A stretch of DNA of 64,000 nucleotides from an uncultured Lysobacteraceae bacterium. GTDB taxonomy: Bacteria > Pseudomonadota > Gammaproteobacteria > Xanthomonadales > Xanthomonadaceae. Below the pieces are notes generated by a model. It was not told where the DNA came from and made no database searches. It was given only the letters and a program-made list of their open reading frames with translations. Location of the stretch: positions 1-64,000 of the forward strand of contig CAMLLG010000005.1 in the NCBI GenBank assembly GCA_946480825.1. Reading direction: 5' to 3'. Numbering within the stretch: position 1 is the first letter of the stretch; each line of letters begins with the position of its first letter. Shown one piece after another: positions 1 through 11,205 of the stretch. A program made the position numbers and the translations under genes.

Positions 1-1009
<1,009 letters not shown>

Positions 1010-1075
1010 GGTGGTTCCCTTGTGCCGACGCGGGCGCCGGCGATGAAATGAATGCGTGTTATTCGGCGGACACGG

Positions 1076-1612
1076 TCAGTGCGCGAGGGCCGACTGCAGG
1101 CGGGCGAGCTTGCTTTTCAGCGAGCCGTCGATGACCACGTCGCCGGCATCGATCACCGCGCCGCCGATCAGGCTTTCGTCGACCGCGGTCTCGATCTCGA
1201 CGTCGCGGCCGAAGCGGCGCTTCAGCGCGGCCTTGATGCCGTCGAGTTCGGTCGCGGGCAGCGTCGTCGCCGACGTGACCTTGGCCTTGACGATGCGCTC
1301 GGCCTCGGCGCGCAGTTCCTCGTACAGCCCGGCGATTTCCGGCAGCAGCGCCAAGCGACGGTTCTCCGCCAGCACCGAGAGGAAGTTGCCGAACGCTTCG
1401 GACGCGCCCGTCTCCGTCGGGGGCGAAAGCAGCATGACCGCGTCGCCGCGGCCGAGCTGCGGATGGCCGAGCAGCGCGTGCACGCGCGGATCGGCCGCCA
1501 CGCGCGCGGCGAAGCCGAATGCGTCGGACCACTGCGCGGCAGCGCCGGCCTCGCGGGCGATCGCGAACGCGGCGCGGGCGTAGGGGCGGGCGAGGGTGAG
1601 AGCCTGGCTCAT
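1076..1612 (-). CDS. atpH: ATP synthase F1 subunit delta
   Basis: A 178-residue protein of the usual delta/OSCP length, linking the alpha3beta3 head to the b-subunit stalk. The start [19 protein letters not shown] is the conserved N-terminal helix signature of the family, and the C-terminal half carries the [21 protein letters not shown] segment typical of OSCP/delta. It lies 19 bp after atpF and before atpA in the standard order. It is soluble and acts at the top of F1. Confidence 0.96.
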   Translation of the reverse strand: MSQALTLARPYARAAFAIAREAGAAAQWSDAFGFAARVAADPRVHALLGHPQLGRGDAVMLLSPPTETGASEAFGNFLSVLAENRRLALLPEIAGLYEELRAEAERIVKAKVTSATTLPATELDGIKAALKRRFGRDVEIETAVDESLIGGAVIDAGDVVIDGSLKSKLARLQSALAH

Positions 1613-1631
1613 CGAAGTCTCCGTCGTGCCG

Positions 1632-2102
1632 TCAGAGCTGCGCGGCGAGTTCGTCGATCAGCGCCTTGTGGGCGTTGGCGTCGATCTCGCGCTTGAGCAG
1701 CTTTTCGGCGCCCGACACGGCCAGGACGGACACCTGCTTGCGCAGGTCTTCCTTGGCGCGGTTGGCGGCGGCGGCGATGTCGGCCTCGGCCAGCGCCTTC
1801 TGGCGGTTGGCTTCGGCGACGGCGTCGTTCTTGGCCTGATCGACGATCTGGTTCGCGCGCTGGTGGGCCTGTTCGATGATCTCGTTGGCCTTGGCGCGCG
1901 CGAGCTTCAGTTCCTCGTTGACCTTCTCTTCGGCCTGCGCGAGGTTCTTCTGCGCGTTGTCGGCCGCGGCGAGGCCGTCGGCGATCTTCTGCTGACGTTC
2001 TTCGATGGCCGCCATGATGTGCGGCCAGCCGAACTTCATCACCATCCAGGCGACGGCGAAGAACGCCAGCCCCTGGACGACGAAAGTGAGGTTGATATCC
2101 AT
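1632..2102 (-). CDS. atpF: ATP synthase Fo subunit b
   Basis: A 156-residue peripheral stalk protein. One N-terminal membrane helix (about residues 5-25) with the family start [15 protein letters not shown] is followed by a long charged, Ala/Glu/Lys-rich helix that forms the dimeric stator. It sits between atpE and atpH in the standard operon order. Length and composition match proteobacterial b subunits. Confidence 0.96.
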   Translation of the reverse strand: MDINLTFVVQGLAFFAVAWMVMKFGWPHIMAAIEERQQKIADGLAAADNAQKNLAQAEEKVNEELKLARAKANEIIEQAHQRANQIVDQAKNDAVAEANRQKALAEADIAAAANRAKEDLRKQVSVLAVSGAEKLLKREIDANAHKALIDELAAQL

Positions 2103-2160
2103 TGCGTGCTCCTGACGCCGACGGCCCGCGCCGCCGGCGATTGCCTGACCGCGAAGCTGA

Positions 2161-3794
<1,634 letters not shown>

Positions 3795-3857
3795 GCTCGA
3801 TCCTGTCTCGGCTTGCGGTGGAACGAGGCATCGATAACCGCCCCGCGAAGCCGCAAA

Positions 3858-3887
3858 AGTATAACAGTCGGCCGTTTTCCGCGGCAA
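3858..3887 (-). promoter_or_regulatory. sigma70-like promoter of the atp operon
   Basis: On the minus strand TTGCCG (3882-3887) and TATACT (3858-3863) are separated by 18 bp. Initiation would fall near 3850, leaving a leader of about 55 nt before the GTG start of atpI. This is the best promoter match in the 754-bp gap between atpI and the next gene. It is inferred from motif and position only. Confidence 0.6.
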
Positions 3888-4027
3888 CCGACGGCGGTCT
3901 CAGGCCACAGCACGGGATAATAGGCAATATCAATCGATATTTCCGTATCGATCGAATTCAACAAATTGTCGCCCGGCGCTCACCCGGTCGGAGGCCGGGC
4001 CGGGGCCGGCATCGTCGGTTCCTCAGT

Positions 4028-4066
4028 CCGGCTTGTTCGACCGGCTTGTTCGACCAGCCTGTTCGC
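4028..4066. repeat. three tandem 13-bp repeats
   Basis: CCGGCTTGTTCGA occurs twice in a row (4028-4040 and 4041-4053), followed by a third unit with 10 of 13 bases matching. It lies in the non-coding gap 3795-4548 between the divergent atpI and outer-membrane protein genes. Apart from the atp promoter and the hairpin at 4261-4289, nothing else with a clear function was seen in this gap. Confidence 0.6.
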
Positions 4067-4260
4067 CCGCAATGAACGGGTCCGGACGCGGGCTCGCGCG
4101 AAGCGCCACCGGTTCGACCTCCGCGGCATCCCGCCCGTCTGAACGGCAGGTCGCCCTCTCCGGCCTGTGCGGGACCATGCGGGAACTTCGCGCCGCGGGT
4201 GGATGTCCGTCGATCGCGACCTGCGATTTCAAGTCGTCCCTCGGCGACACACGCAGGCAC

Positions 4261-4294
4261 CGAAACCCCGGCCCCAAGCCGGGGTTTCGTCTTT
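4261..4294 (+). terminator. strong hairpin, intrinsic-terminator-like, between divergent genes
   Basis: CGAAACCCCGGC and GCCGGGGTTTCG form a perfect 12-bp stem with loop CCCAA, followed on the plus strand by TCTTT. No convincing coding gene ends here: atpI reads away on minus and the barrel protein starts 255 bp later on plus. It may end an unannotated small RNA or a long upstream transcript, or be an RNA structure in the leader of the gene at 4549. Confidence 0.55.
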
Positions 4295-4548
4295 GCGGCC
4301 ACGCACGGCGCACCGGGCTCGCATCGTGCAGATCGCCGCGGTGCGGGCGCATCGAAACCCGGAATCCGCGCGGGCGGCCCATCGCTGCGCGTCCGCGTCG
4401 ATCGTGCAGCGTGCCGGCCGCCGCCTCGCGCGCCATGCCGTCTGCACCTTCACTTCGTCTTCATCGCCACGGATCGCCAATGGCATCGCGATGACGTCGC
4501 CGCGCGCGGCGTCGCGCACGACGTTCCCACTTCCAGGAGATTCACGCC

Positions 4549-5355
4549 ATGAACCATCGATCCCTGCTCGCCGTCGGCCTGTGCGGCGCGCTCGCGGCCG
4601 TCGCCTCCACGGCGCGCGCCGACAACGACCGCGTCACCCTGCGCATCGGCGCCATGCAGGCCGATGCCGAAAGCCGGATCACGGGGCGCGCCGAATTCGG
4701 CGGCGACACCTACGATTACGACAGCGACCGCTTCGACATCGGCGACGACGTGGTGCCGCGCCTCGAAGGCACGTTCCGCTTCGCCGACCGGCATCGCATC
4801 CACGTCAACTACTTCCGTTACGACGCCGGCAACGATGCGTCGCTGGGCGAGGACGTGACCTTCGACGGCACCACCTTCCCGGCCGGATCGCGGGTCGATC
4901 TCGATACCCGCTTCGACCTCGGCAGCGTGGTCTACGACTTCGGACTGGTGGAAACGCCGACCTTCGGCCTGGGTCTGCAGGTGGGCGCGCAAACCGCGGG
5001 CCTGCGCGGCACGCTGCGCGCCGAATCGGGCGACGACAGCTTCCGGGTCCGCGAGAGCGAACGCGGCACCGCGCCGGTGGTCGGCGCGAGACTGTCGGCG
5101 AACACCGCGGATGGACGTTGGCGCTTCGTCGCGCAGGGCCAGTATCTGGACGCGGACTGGGGCGATTTCGGCGATTACGACGGAGACATCACCCGCGCCA
5201 ACGCGCTGGCGGAATATCGGTTCACGCCGAAATTCGGCATTTTCGCCGGCTACGACTGGTTCGATCTCGATGTGTCCCGCGCGAACGACATCGGACGGAT
5301 CGGCTTCGAGCAGCGCTTCCACGGCCCGATCGCGGGGGTGACCTTCGCCTTCTAG
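4549..5355 (+). CDS. outer-membrane beta-barrel family protein
   Basis: A 268-residue protein with a Sec signal peptide (cleavage likely after STARA, about residue 24). The rest consists of alternating polar and aromatic/hydrophobic stretches typical of 8- to 10-stranded barrels, and it ends in Phe (GVTFAF), the usual C-terminal signature for BAM-dependent assembly. The substrate or role cannot be told from sequence; it resembles uncharacterised outer-membrane proteins of xanthomonads. A weak AGGA lies upstream of the ATG. Its stop overlaps the end of the convergent racemase gene by 4 bp. Confidence 0.8.
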   Translation: MNHRSLLAVGLCGALAAVASTARADNDRVTLRIGAMQADAESRITGRAEFGGDTYDYDSDRFDIGDDVVPRLEGTFRFADRHRIHVNYFRYDAGNDASLGEDVTFDGTTFPAGSRVDLDTRFDLGSVVYDFGLVETPTFGLGLQVGAQTAGLRGTLRAESGDDSFRVRESERGTAPVVGARLSANTADGRWRFVAQGQYLDADWGDFGDYDGDITRANALAEYRFTPKFGIFAGYDWFDLDVSRANDIGRIGFEQRFHGPIAGVTFAF

Positions 5356-6059
5356 GCGCCCGGCGACCCATCGTCGAGCGCCCAATCCGCCGCCGCTTCG
5401 GCGTGGATGCGGGTGGTATCGAACAGCGGCACGCTGGCATCGCCCTGATCGACGAGCATTCCGATCTCGGTGCAGCCAAGGATCGCGCCCTGCGCGCCGC
5501 GGCCGACGAGGTCGGCGATGATCGCGCGATAGTCTTCGCGGGAGGCATCGACGATCCTGCCGAGACACAGCTCGTCGTAGATCACCCGATGCACGCGATC
5601 GCGCTGCGTCGCGTCGGGTACGAGCACCTCGATGCCGGCCGCTTCGATGCGTTCGCGATAGAACGCCTGCTCCATGGTGAAGCGCGTGCCGAGCAGCGCG
5701 ACCCGCGTCAGGCCCGCCGCGCGGATGCGCGCGGCGGTGGCCTCGGCGATGTGCAGCAGCGGCAGATCGACTGCGGCCTGCACCTGCGATGCGACGCGGT
5801 GCATGGTGTTGGTGCAGATCACGATGGCGTCGGCGCCTGCCTGACGCAGACCGCGCGCGGCGGAGGCGAGCACGTCGCCGGCCGCCTCCCACTCGCCGCG
5901 ATGCTGCATCGCTTCGATCTCCGCGAAGTCGACGCTGTGCAATACCAGCTTCGCCGAGTGCAGTCCGCCGAGACGGTCGCGCACGCGTTCGTTGACGATG
6001 CGGTAGTAGGGAATCGTCGATTCCCAGCTCATGCCGCCGATGAGGCCGAGGGTTTTCAT
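5352..6059 (-). CDS. aspartate/glutamate racemase family protein
   Basis: A 235-residue protein beginning MKTLGLIGGMSWEST, the classical start of the PLP-independent amino-acid racemase family. The two catalytic cysteines are present: Cys82 in ICTNTMH and Cys196 in LGCTEIG. Members interconvert L- and D-aspartate or glutamate by a two-base mechanism. Length is normal. It resembles the YgeA type (broad amino-acid racemase), but the substrate is not established here. It is monocistronic, convergent with the barrel protein. Confidence 0.88.
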   Translation of the reverse strand: MKTLGLIGGMSWESTIPYYRIVNERVRDRLGGLHSAKLVLHSVDFAEIEAMQHRGEWEAAGDVLASAARGLRQAGADAIVICTNTMHRVASQVQAAVDLPLLHIAEATAARIRAAGLTRVALLGTRFTMEQAFYRERIEAAGIEVLVPDATQRDRVHRVIYDELCLGRIVDASREDYRAIIADLVGRGAQGAILGCTEIGMLVDQGDASVPLFDTTRIHAEAAADWALDDGSPGA

Positions 6060-6071
6060 GGCAATGCCTGA

Positions 6072-6131
6072 AGAGCGGCCTTCAGGCCGCTGCTCTTTGC
6101 AGGAGAAGCAGCGGCCTGAAGGCCGCTCTAC
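6072..6131. repeat. inverted pair of REP palindromes (REPIN-like)
   Basis: AGAGCGGCCTTCAGGCCGCT (6072-6091) and its inverted copy (6110-6131, read on minus as GTAGAGCGGCCTTCAGGC...) flank an 18-bp spacer. Each copy is itself a palindrome preceded by the GTAG-type head of xanthomonad REPs. Head-to-head pairs of this kind are mobilised by RAYT transposases; none is encoded in this window. It fills most of the gap between the racemase and lpdA genes. Confidence 0.8.
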
Positions 6132-6143
6132 CGGAAATATCGA

Positions 6144-7946
6144 TCACTTCTTCTTCGGAATGTACAGATCGGTGATGGTGCCGTCGAAGATTTCCGCCGC
6201 CATGCCCACCGATTCGCTGAGCGTGGGATGCGGATGGATGGTGTGGCCGATGTCGGCGACCTCGCAGCCCATCTCGATCGCGAGCGCGACCTCGGCGATC
6301 AGATCGCCGGCATGCACGCCGACGATGCCGGCGCCGATGATGCGATGGCTGGCCTCGTCGAAGATCAGCTTGGTGAAACCTTCGGTGCGACCGATGCCGA
6401 TCGCGCGGCCCGATGCGGCCCACGGGAACTTGCCGACGCCGATCTTCAGGCCCTTGGCCTTCGCCTCGGTTTCGGTCACGCCGACCCAGGCGATTTCCGG
6501 GTCGGTGTAGGCGACCGACGGGATGACCCGCGCGACCCACTCTTTCTTCTCGCCGGCCGCGACTTCGGCGGCGAGCTTGCCTTCGTGCGTGGCTTTGTGC
6601 GCCAGCATCGGCTGGCCGATGATGTCGCCGATCGCGAAGATGTGCGGCACGTTGGTGCGCATCTGCCGGTCGACTTCGATGAAGCCGCGCTCGGTCACGG
6701 CGACGCCGGCCTTGTCGGCGTCGATCTTCTTTCCGTTCGGCGCGCGGCCGACGGCGACCAGCACGCGGTCGTAGGTGTCGCTGGCCGGAATGCTCGCGCC
6801 TTCGAAGCTGCAGACGATGCCTGTCTTCTCCGCCTTCGCCTCGACGACCTTGGTCTTGAGGTGGACGAGGACACCCTGTTTCTTCAGGCGATCGGCGAGC
6901 GGCTTGATCAGATCGGTGTCGGCACCCGGCATCAGTTGATCCATGAACTCGACCACGGTGACTTCGGCGCCGAGCGCGCGGTACACCGTGGCCATTTCCA
7001 GGCCGATGATGCCGCCGCCGACCACGAGCAGCGACTTCGGGATGTCCTGCAACATAAGCGCATCGGTCGAATCCATCACCCGCGCGTCATCCCATGGGAA
7101 CGCCGGCAGCTTCACCGGCTGCGAGCCGGCGGCGATGATGCACTGCTCGAAGCGCACGAGCTGCGTGCCCGCCTCGCCGGCGACTTCGATCTCGTTGGGC
7201 GACACGAATCTGCCGACGCCCTGCAGCGTACGTACCCTGCGCTGCCTGGCCATGCCGGACAGGCCCTTGGTGAGCTGGCCGACGACTTTTTCCTTGTAGG
7301 CGCGCAGCGTGTCGAGCGCGATCTTCGGCGCGCCGAAGTCGATGCCGTAATCCTTCGCGTGCGCGGCTTCGTCGATGACGTTCGCGGCGTGCAGCAGCGC
7401 CTTCGACGGAATGCAGCCGACATTGAGGCAGACGCCGCCGAGCGCGGCGTAGCGTTCGACCAGCACGGTGTCGAGGCCGAGGTCGGCGCTGCGGAACGCG
7501 GCGGTGTAGCCGCCGGGTCCGGCGCCGAGCACCAGCATGCGGCATTCGATGTCGGCCTTGCGGCCGCTCGATGCGGCGGCCGTGGGTGCGGGCGAGGCGA
7601 CGGCCGGCGCAGGTGCTGCAGCGGGCGCAGGTGCTGCAGCGGGCGCAGGGGCCGGTGCGGCAGGGCTCGGGGCTGAAGCCCCTCCTACGACCGCAGCGGC
7701 GCCGTCGGCGCGCTCGAGGATCGCGATCACGCTGCCTTCCGACACGTTGTCGCCCAGCTTGACCTTCAGTTCCTTCACCACGCCGGCGGCGGACGACGGG
7801 ACTTCCATCGTCGCCTTGTCCGATTCCAGCGTCACAAGGCCCTGGTCCTTCGCCACGGTGTCGCCGGGCTTCACCAGGATCTCGATCACCGGGATGCCGT
7901 CGAAATCGCCGATGTCGGGCACCTTCACTTCGATCGCGTTCGTCAT
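6144..7946 (-). CDS. lpdA: dihydrolipoyl dehydrogenase (E3) with N-terminal lipoyl domain
   Basis: A 600-residue E3 that reoxidises dihydrolipoyl groups of 2-oxo-acid dehydrogenase complexes using FAD and NAD. Residues 1-80 form a lipoyl domain with Lys44 in SDKATMEV. Residues 85-127 are an Ala/Pro linker. The flavoprotein follows, with GAGPGG at 141-146, the redox disulphide Cys173/Cys178 (GGVCLNVGCIPSK), a second GGGIIGLE dinucleotide fold, and the C-terminal HPHPTLSE with the catalytic histidine. The extra lipoyl domain is known from Neisseria and xanthomonad PDH-linked E3. It lies 13 bp after aceF. A REP-like palindrome (7665-7688) is contained in the linker codons. Confidence 0.97.
   Translation of the reverse strand: MTNAIEVKVPDIGDFDGIPVIEILVKPGDTVAKDQGLVTLESDKATMEVPSSAAGVVKELKVKLGDNVSEGSVIAILERADGAAAVVGGASAPSPAAPAPAPAAAPAPAAAPAPAVASPAPTAAASSGRKADIECRMLVLGAGPGGYTAAFRSADLGLDTVLVERYAALGGVCLNVGCIPSKALLHAANVIDEAAHAKDYGIDFGAPKIALDTLRAYKEKVVGQLTKGLSGMARQRRVRTLQGVGRFVSPNEIEVAGEAGTQLVRFEQCIIAAGSQPVKLPAFPWDDARVMDSTDALMLQDIPKSLLVVGGGIIGLEMATVYRALGAEVTVVEFMDQLMPGADTDLIKPLADRLKKQGVLVHLKTKVVEAKAEKTGIVCSFEGASIPASDTYDRVLVAVGRAPNGKKIDADKAGVAVTERGFIEVDRQMRTNVPHIFAIGDIIGQPMLAHKATHEGKLAAEVAAGEKKEWVARVIPSVAYTDPEIAWVGVTETEAKAKGLKIGVGKFPWAASGRAIGIGRTEGFTKLIFDEASHRIIGAGIVGVHAGDLIAEVALAIEMGCEVADIGHTIHPHPTLSESVGMAAEIFDGTITDLYIPKKK
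7665..7688 (-). repeat. REP-like palindrome inside the lpdA linker
   Basis: Read on minus, GTAGGAGGGGCTTCAGCCCC followed by GAGC has the head and stem of the REP elements common between genes in this group of bacteria. Here it is translated as part of the E3 linker (VVGGASAPSP) without breaking the frame. Confidence 0.65.
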
Positions 7947-7959
7947 GATCAGGCCCCGG

Positions 7960-9306
7960 TCACAGCAGCACGCGGCGCATGTCGGCCAACAACGCGCCCA
8001 GATACGCGGTGAAGCGCGCCGCGGCGGCGCCGTCGATCACGCGATGGTCGTAACTCAACGAAAGCGGCAGGATCAGGCGCGGCGCGAACTGTTTGCCGTC
8101 CCATACCGGTTTGATCGCCGATTTCGACACGCCGAGGATCGCGACTTCCGGCGCGTTGACGATCGGCGTGAAGCCGGTGCCGCCGATGCCGCCGAGCGAG
8201 CTGATCGAAAAACAGCCGCCGCTCATCTCGGCCGGGCCGAGCTTGCCGTCGCGCGCCTTCTTCGCCAGTTCGCCGGTTTCCTGCGCGATCTCGATCACGC
8301 CCTTTTTGTCGACATCGCGCACCACCGGCACGACCAGACCGTTCGGGGTATCGGCGGCGAAGCCGATGTGGAAATACTTCTTGAGGACGAGATTGCCGTC
8401 GGGGTCGAGCGATGCGTTGAAGTCGGGGTATTTCTTCAGCGCCGAAACCGATGCCTTGATCAGGAAGGCGAGCATGGTGAGCTTGATGCCGGCCTTCTCG
8501 TTCTCTTTGTTCAGTGCGACGCGCAATTCTTCCAGATCGGTGATGTCGGCATCGTCGTGCTGGGTGACGTGCGGGATCATCGCCCAGTTGCGGGCGAGGT
8601 TCGCGCCGGAGATCTTCTTGATCCGCGGCAGCTCGCGGACTTCGATCTCGCCGAACTTCGAGAAATCGACCTTCGGCCACGGCAGCAGATTGAGACCGCC
8701 GCCGCCACCGGCGGCCGGCGCGGACGCGCCTCCCGCAGCGCCGCCCTGCAGCGCGGCCTTGACGAAATTCTGCACGTCTTCCCTGCTGATGCGACCGGCG
8801 CGGGCGGTGCCGGCCACGCGCGACAGATCCACGCCCAACTCGCGCGCGAAAAGACGCACCGCGGGGCTGGCGTAGGGCACCTTGTCGGGCAGCACGGCAT
8901 CGGCCTCGAAGCGCACCGGCGGCAGGCCTGCGCCCATCGGCGCAGCGGCAGCGGCAGGCACTGCGGGCGCGGGCGCGGCCGGAGCCGGCGCGGCGACGAC
9001 GGGCGTCGGCGTCTCGACCTTCGCCGTTTCCGGCTTCGCGGCGGGCGCGGGCGCAGCGGCGGCATCGGTCGGCTCGATCATCGCGACCACCCCGCCCTCG
9101 GACAGATTGTCGCCGAGCTTGACCTTCAGTTCGCGGACGATGCCTGCGAACGGCGCCGGCACTTCCATGGTCGCCTTGTCGGATTCCAGCGTCACCAGCC
9201 CCTGATCCCGGGCGACGGTATCGCCCACGGCGACCAGGATTTCGATCACCGGAATGTCGGTGAAGTCGCCGATGTCGGGAACGCGGGCTTCCTTCAGAAC
9301 TGTCAT
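7960..9306 (-). CDS. aceF: pyruvate dehydrogenase E2, dihydrolipoyllysine-residue acetyltransferase
   Basis: The 448-residue E2 core of the pyruvate dehydrogenase complex transfers acetyl groups from lipoyl-lysine to CoA. It has one lipoyl domain (Lys44 in SDKATMEV), an Ala/Pro linker, a peripheral-subunit-binding domain (YASPAVRLFARELGVDL, about 145-180), and a catalytic domain ending with the SYDHRVIDGA active-site motif. The frame opens further to 9384, but the start chosen at 9306 (MTVLKEARVPDIG) fits homologues and has AAGG 7 bases upstream. It is followed by lpdA; aceE is not adjacent, so E1 must be encoded elsewhere. Confidence 0.96.
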   Translation of the reverse strand: MTVLKEARVPDIGDFTDIPVIEILVAVGDTVARDQGLVTLESDKATMEVPAPFAGIVRELKVKLGDNLSEGGVVAMIEPTDAAAAPAPAAKPETAKVETPTPVVAAPAPAAPAPAVPAAAAAPMGAGLPPVRFEADAVLPDKVPYASPAVRLFARELGVDLSRVAGTARAGRISREDVQNFVKAALQGGAAGGASAPAAGGGGGLNLLPWPKVDFSKFGEIEVRELPRIKKISGANLARNWAMIPHVTQHDDADITDLEELRVALNKENEKAGIKLTMLAFLIKASVSALKKYPDFNASLDPDGNLVLKKYFHIGFAADTPNGLVVPVVRDVDKKGVIEIAQETGELAKKARDGKLGPAEMSGGCFSISSLGGIGGTGFTPIVNAPEVAILGVSKSAIKPVWDGKQFAPRLILPLSLSYDHRVIDGAAAARFTAYLGALLADMRRVLL

Positions 9307-9504
9307 GTGCGGGCCTTGTGGTCGTGCCTGCGCCGGAGGGCGAGAGGGTCGGGCTATTGTGGCCGGGGACGCGGCCCGCGCCAACCACGACCGCCGCCCG
9401 CACGACGCCTGCGCGCCTGCCCGGCAGCGGAAAACGTATTCACTTAGGCGCGCCGCGTCGCCATACGCCGGCGAACGGCGGCGCGGCTCTCGGCGATGGA
9501 CGCG

Positions 9505-10053
9505 TCAATCGCGCTTCGATGTCGCCTTCCTCCGGGCGTTCGCCTTCGTGGCGTTCGCAGGCGTCGCCTTCGCGGCCGCCGCTTTCTTCGCTGCGCCGCC
9601 GGAGGCACGCGGCGGATGCGCGGCGGCGTACAGCGCGATGCATTCCTCGACCGGATGGCTGGCGATCACCGCGCCGATGGCATCGAGCGGCAACTGGTCG
9701 AGCGAACGGAAGCGCAGACAGCTCTTGCCCATGTCCAGACGCACGCCCATCGCCGTCGCGGCCGCACGCAGCGCCTGTTCCCGGGCGCTGTCGGCGTACA
9801 CGCACATCAGATACAGCGCGTAGTTGTTCTTCTGCGCGGCGAAGGCGACATAGGCCAGCGGCTTGCCGTTGTAGGTGTCGCGATGGCGCGACAGCGGCAC
9901 TTCATAGGTCGGCATGCCCCAGGTCATCGCTTCGGCGTAGCCCTCGGGAAGATGCCGCTGGATCAGCGCGCGCAGCGCCGTCGCCACCTCGCGACGCTCG
10001 GGCGGCAAGCCGGCGAGATAGGCATCGACGGTGGCGGCGGTGCTGGCGACCAT
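9505..10053 (-). CDS. DUF1801 domain protein with a basic Ala/Lys tail
   Basis: A 182-residue protein. Residues 1-145 match the DUF1801 (YdhG-like) fold, recognisable from the start TVDAYLAGLPPERREV, the EAMTWGMPTYEVP strand and the MGKSCLRFRSLDQLP motif. The family's biochemical role is unknown. The last 30 residues are a low-complexity Ala/Lys/Thr tail, like histone-H1-type tails seen on some proteobacterial proteins, which may bind nucleic acid. It stands alone, about 200 bp upstream of aceF on the same strand. Confidence 0.75.
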   Translation of the reverse strand: MVASTAATVDAYLAGLPPERREVATALRALIQRHLPEGYAEAMTWGMPTYEVPLSRHRDTYNGKPLAYVAFAAQKNNYALYLMCVYADSAREQALRAAATAMGVRLDMGKSCLRFRSLDQLPLDAIGAVIASHPVEECIALYAAAHPPRASGGAAKKAAAAKATPANATKANARRKATSKRD

Positions 10054-10185
10054 TTCGGAATCCTGCGAATGAACGGACGACGCGGCTTCCGACGCCGGGG
10101 GCCGGTCGATCCGCAGCCGTCGACGCTACACCGCGGCGATGACGGCGTCACGATGCGGCGCAGCGCGCCGCGGCCGACCATCACG

Positions 10186-10213
10186 ACGAAGCCCGGCCTG
10201 GGCCGGGCTTCGT
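10186..10213 (-). terminator. hairpin downstream of the tandem secreted paralogues
   Basis: ACGAAGCCCGGCC and GGCCGGGCTTCGT form a 13-bp perfect palindrome around TG, 30 bp after the stop at 10244. There is no clear T-tract on either strand, so termination efficiency is uncertain. Confidence 0.6.
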
Positions 10214-10243
10214 GCGCGCATGCGGAGCGGGTGCGATCGAGGC

Positions 10244-11119
10244 TCAGCGTTCGTCGCCGACCACGCGCAGGCCGAACACCATCGAGGCGAAGCCGACGTT
10301 CTGGGCCGAGCCGGTGACGTTGAGTCGGATCGTGGTCGGCTGCTTGAAGAATTCCTTCGCTTGGGCTTCGGTCAGGCCGTAGCTTTCGATCAGCGCCTTC
10401 TTCGATACGAAGCCGGCCATGCACACCGCCGAATCGCGGGTGCGCTCGCTGAAGTTCACGCCCACTTCCAGCGGCACCACGAAACTCTCGCTCGCGGTCA
10501 TGCTGGTGAGGAACTGGCCGCCGAACGGCGCGCCGGTGGTCGGGTCGACCAGCGCCGGGTCGTCCAGCACCGGATTTTCGATGGTCAGCGTCGGCGTGTA
10601 GCGGAAGCGACCGTAGGCGCGCGTGGCGCCGGTGTTGACGTAGTTGACGTTGAGCACCGGCGAAAACCAGTAGCACAGCAGCGAGTTCGCGGATTTGCCC
10701 GGCAACGTGATGCGCGCGGCATCGTCGAACGTGAACGGCGTGAAGGCCGGCGCGGGCGCGAGTACCTGGCACAGTTCGTCCGGATTGGCCGGATCGGTCG
10801 GGCAGGTGTCGCTGAGGTTGATGAAGGCGCTGGCGAGGCCCAGCCAGACGACATTGCGCTTGAAGGAATCGACGTCGTAGACATCTTCTTCGGTCGGCGC
10901 GTCGGCGGCCCTGGCGTCATCGCGCTTGGCGCCGCCGGCCCTGGCGATCGCAACATCGCGCGCGGTCTGCGCCGCGCGCTGCGACGGCTGAGCGGCGGGG
11001 AGATCGGGGGAGACCGCTTCGACGACATCGTGCTTCGACAGGCCGCCCTGCTGGGCGTAGACGCCCACGGACGCGAGGGCGGCGGCGATGCCGAGGCCGA
11101 TGAGATGCTTGGGCTGCAT
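10244..11119 (-). CDS. secreted protein of unknown family, paralogue 2
   Basis: A 291-residue protein with signal peptide MQPKHLIGLGIAAALASVGVYA. The start is at 11119, with GGAG 8 bases upstream; the same frame stays open far upstream but that part is antisense to its neighbour. It is the downstream member of a tandem pair with the gene at 11206-12078. Both share YDVDSF...WLGLxSAFI, LCYWFSPVLN, YxPTLTIENPVL, DPTTGAPFGGQ, RDSxVCMAGF and a C-terminal FGLRVVGD. Four cysteines (in SDTCPT, ELCQV, LLCYW and SAVCMA) could form disulphides. I do not recognise the family; a periplasmic or secreted role is inferred only from the signal peptide. Confidence 0.8.
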   Translation of the reverse strand: MQPKHLIGLGIAAALASVGVYAQQGGLSKHDVVEAVSPDLPAAQPSQRAAQTARDVAIARAGGAKRDDARAADAPTEEDVYDVDSFKRNVVWLGLASAFINLSDTCPTDPANPDELCQVLAPAPAFTPFTFDDAARITLPGKSANSLLCYWFSPVLNVNYVNTGATRAYGRFRYTPTLTIENPVLDDPALVDPTTGAPFGGQFLTSMTASESFVVPLEVGVNFSERTRDSAVCMAGFVSKKALIESYGLTEAQAKEFFKQPTTIRLNVTGSAQNVGFASMVFGLRVVGDER

Positions 11120-11205
11120 GGAGTGCGCTCCGGGGTTGGGTACCGGAACACAACGCGGGCCCCCGGGCGGAGCGGACAACGCGCCACCCGGGGGGAGGCG
11201 ACGGA

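Noticed and set aside
4023..4260. GGTTCGACC and similar T-arm-like strings in the gap, considered as a tRNA or tmRNA.
   Set aside because: No acceptor stem, anticodon arm or CCA end could be assembled around them.
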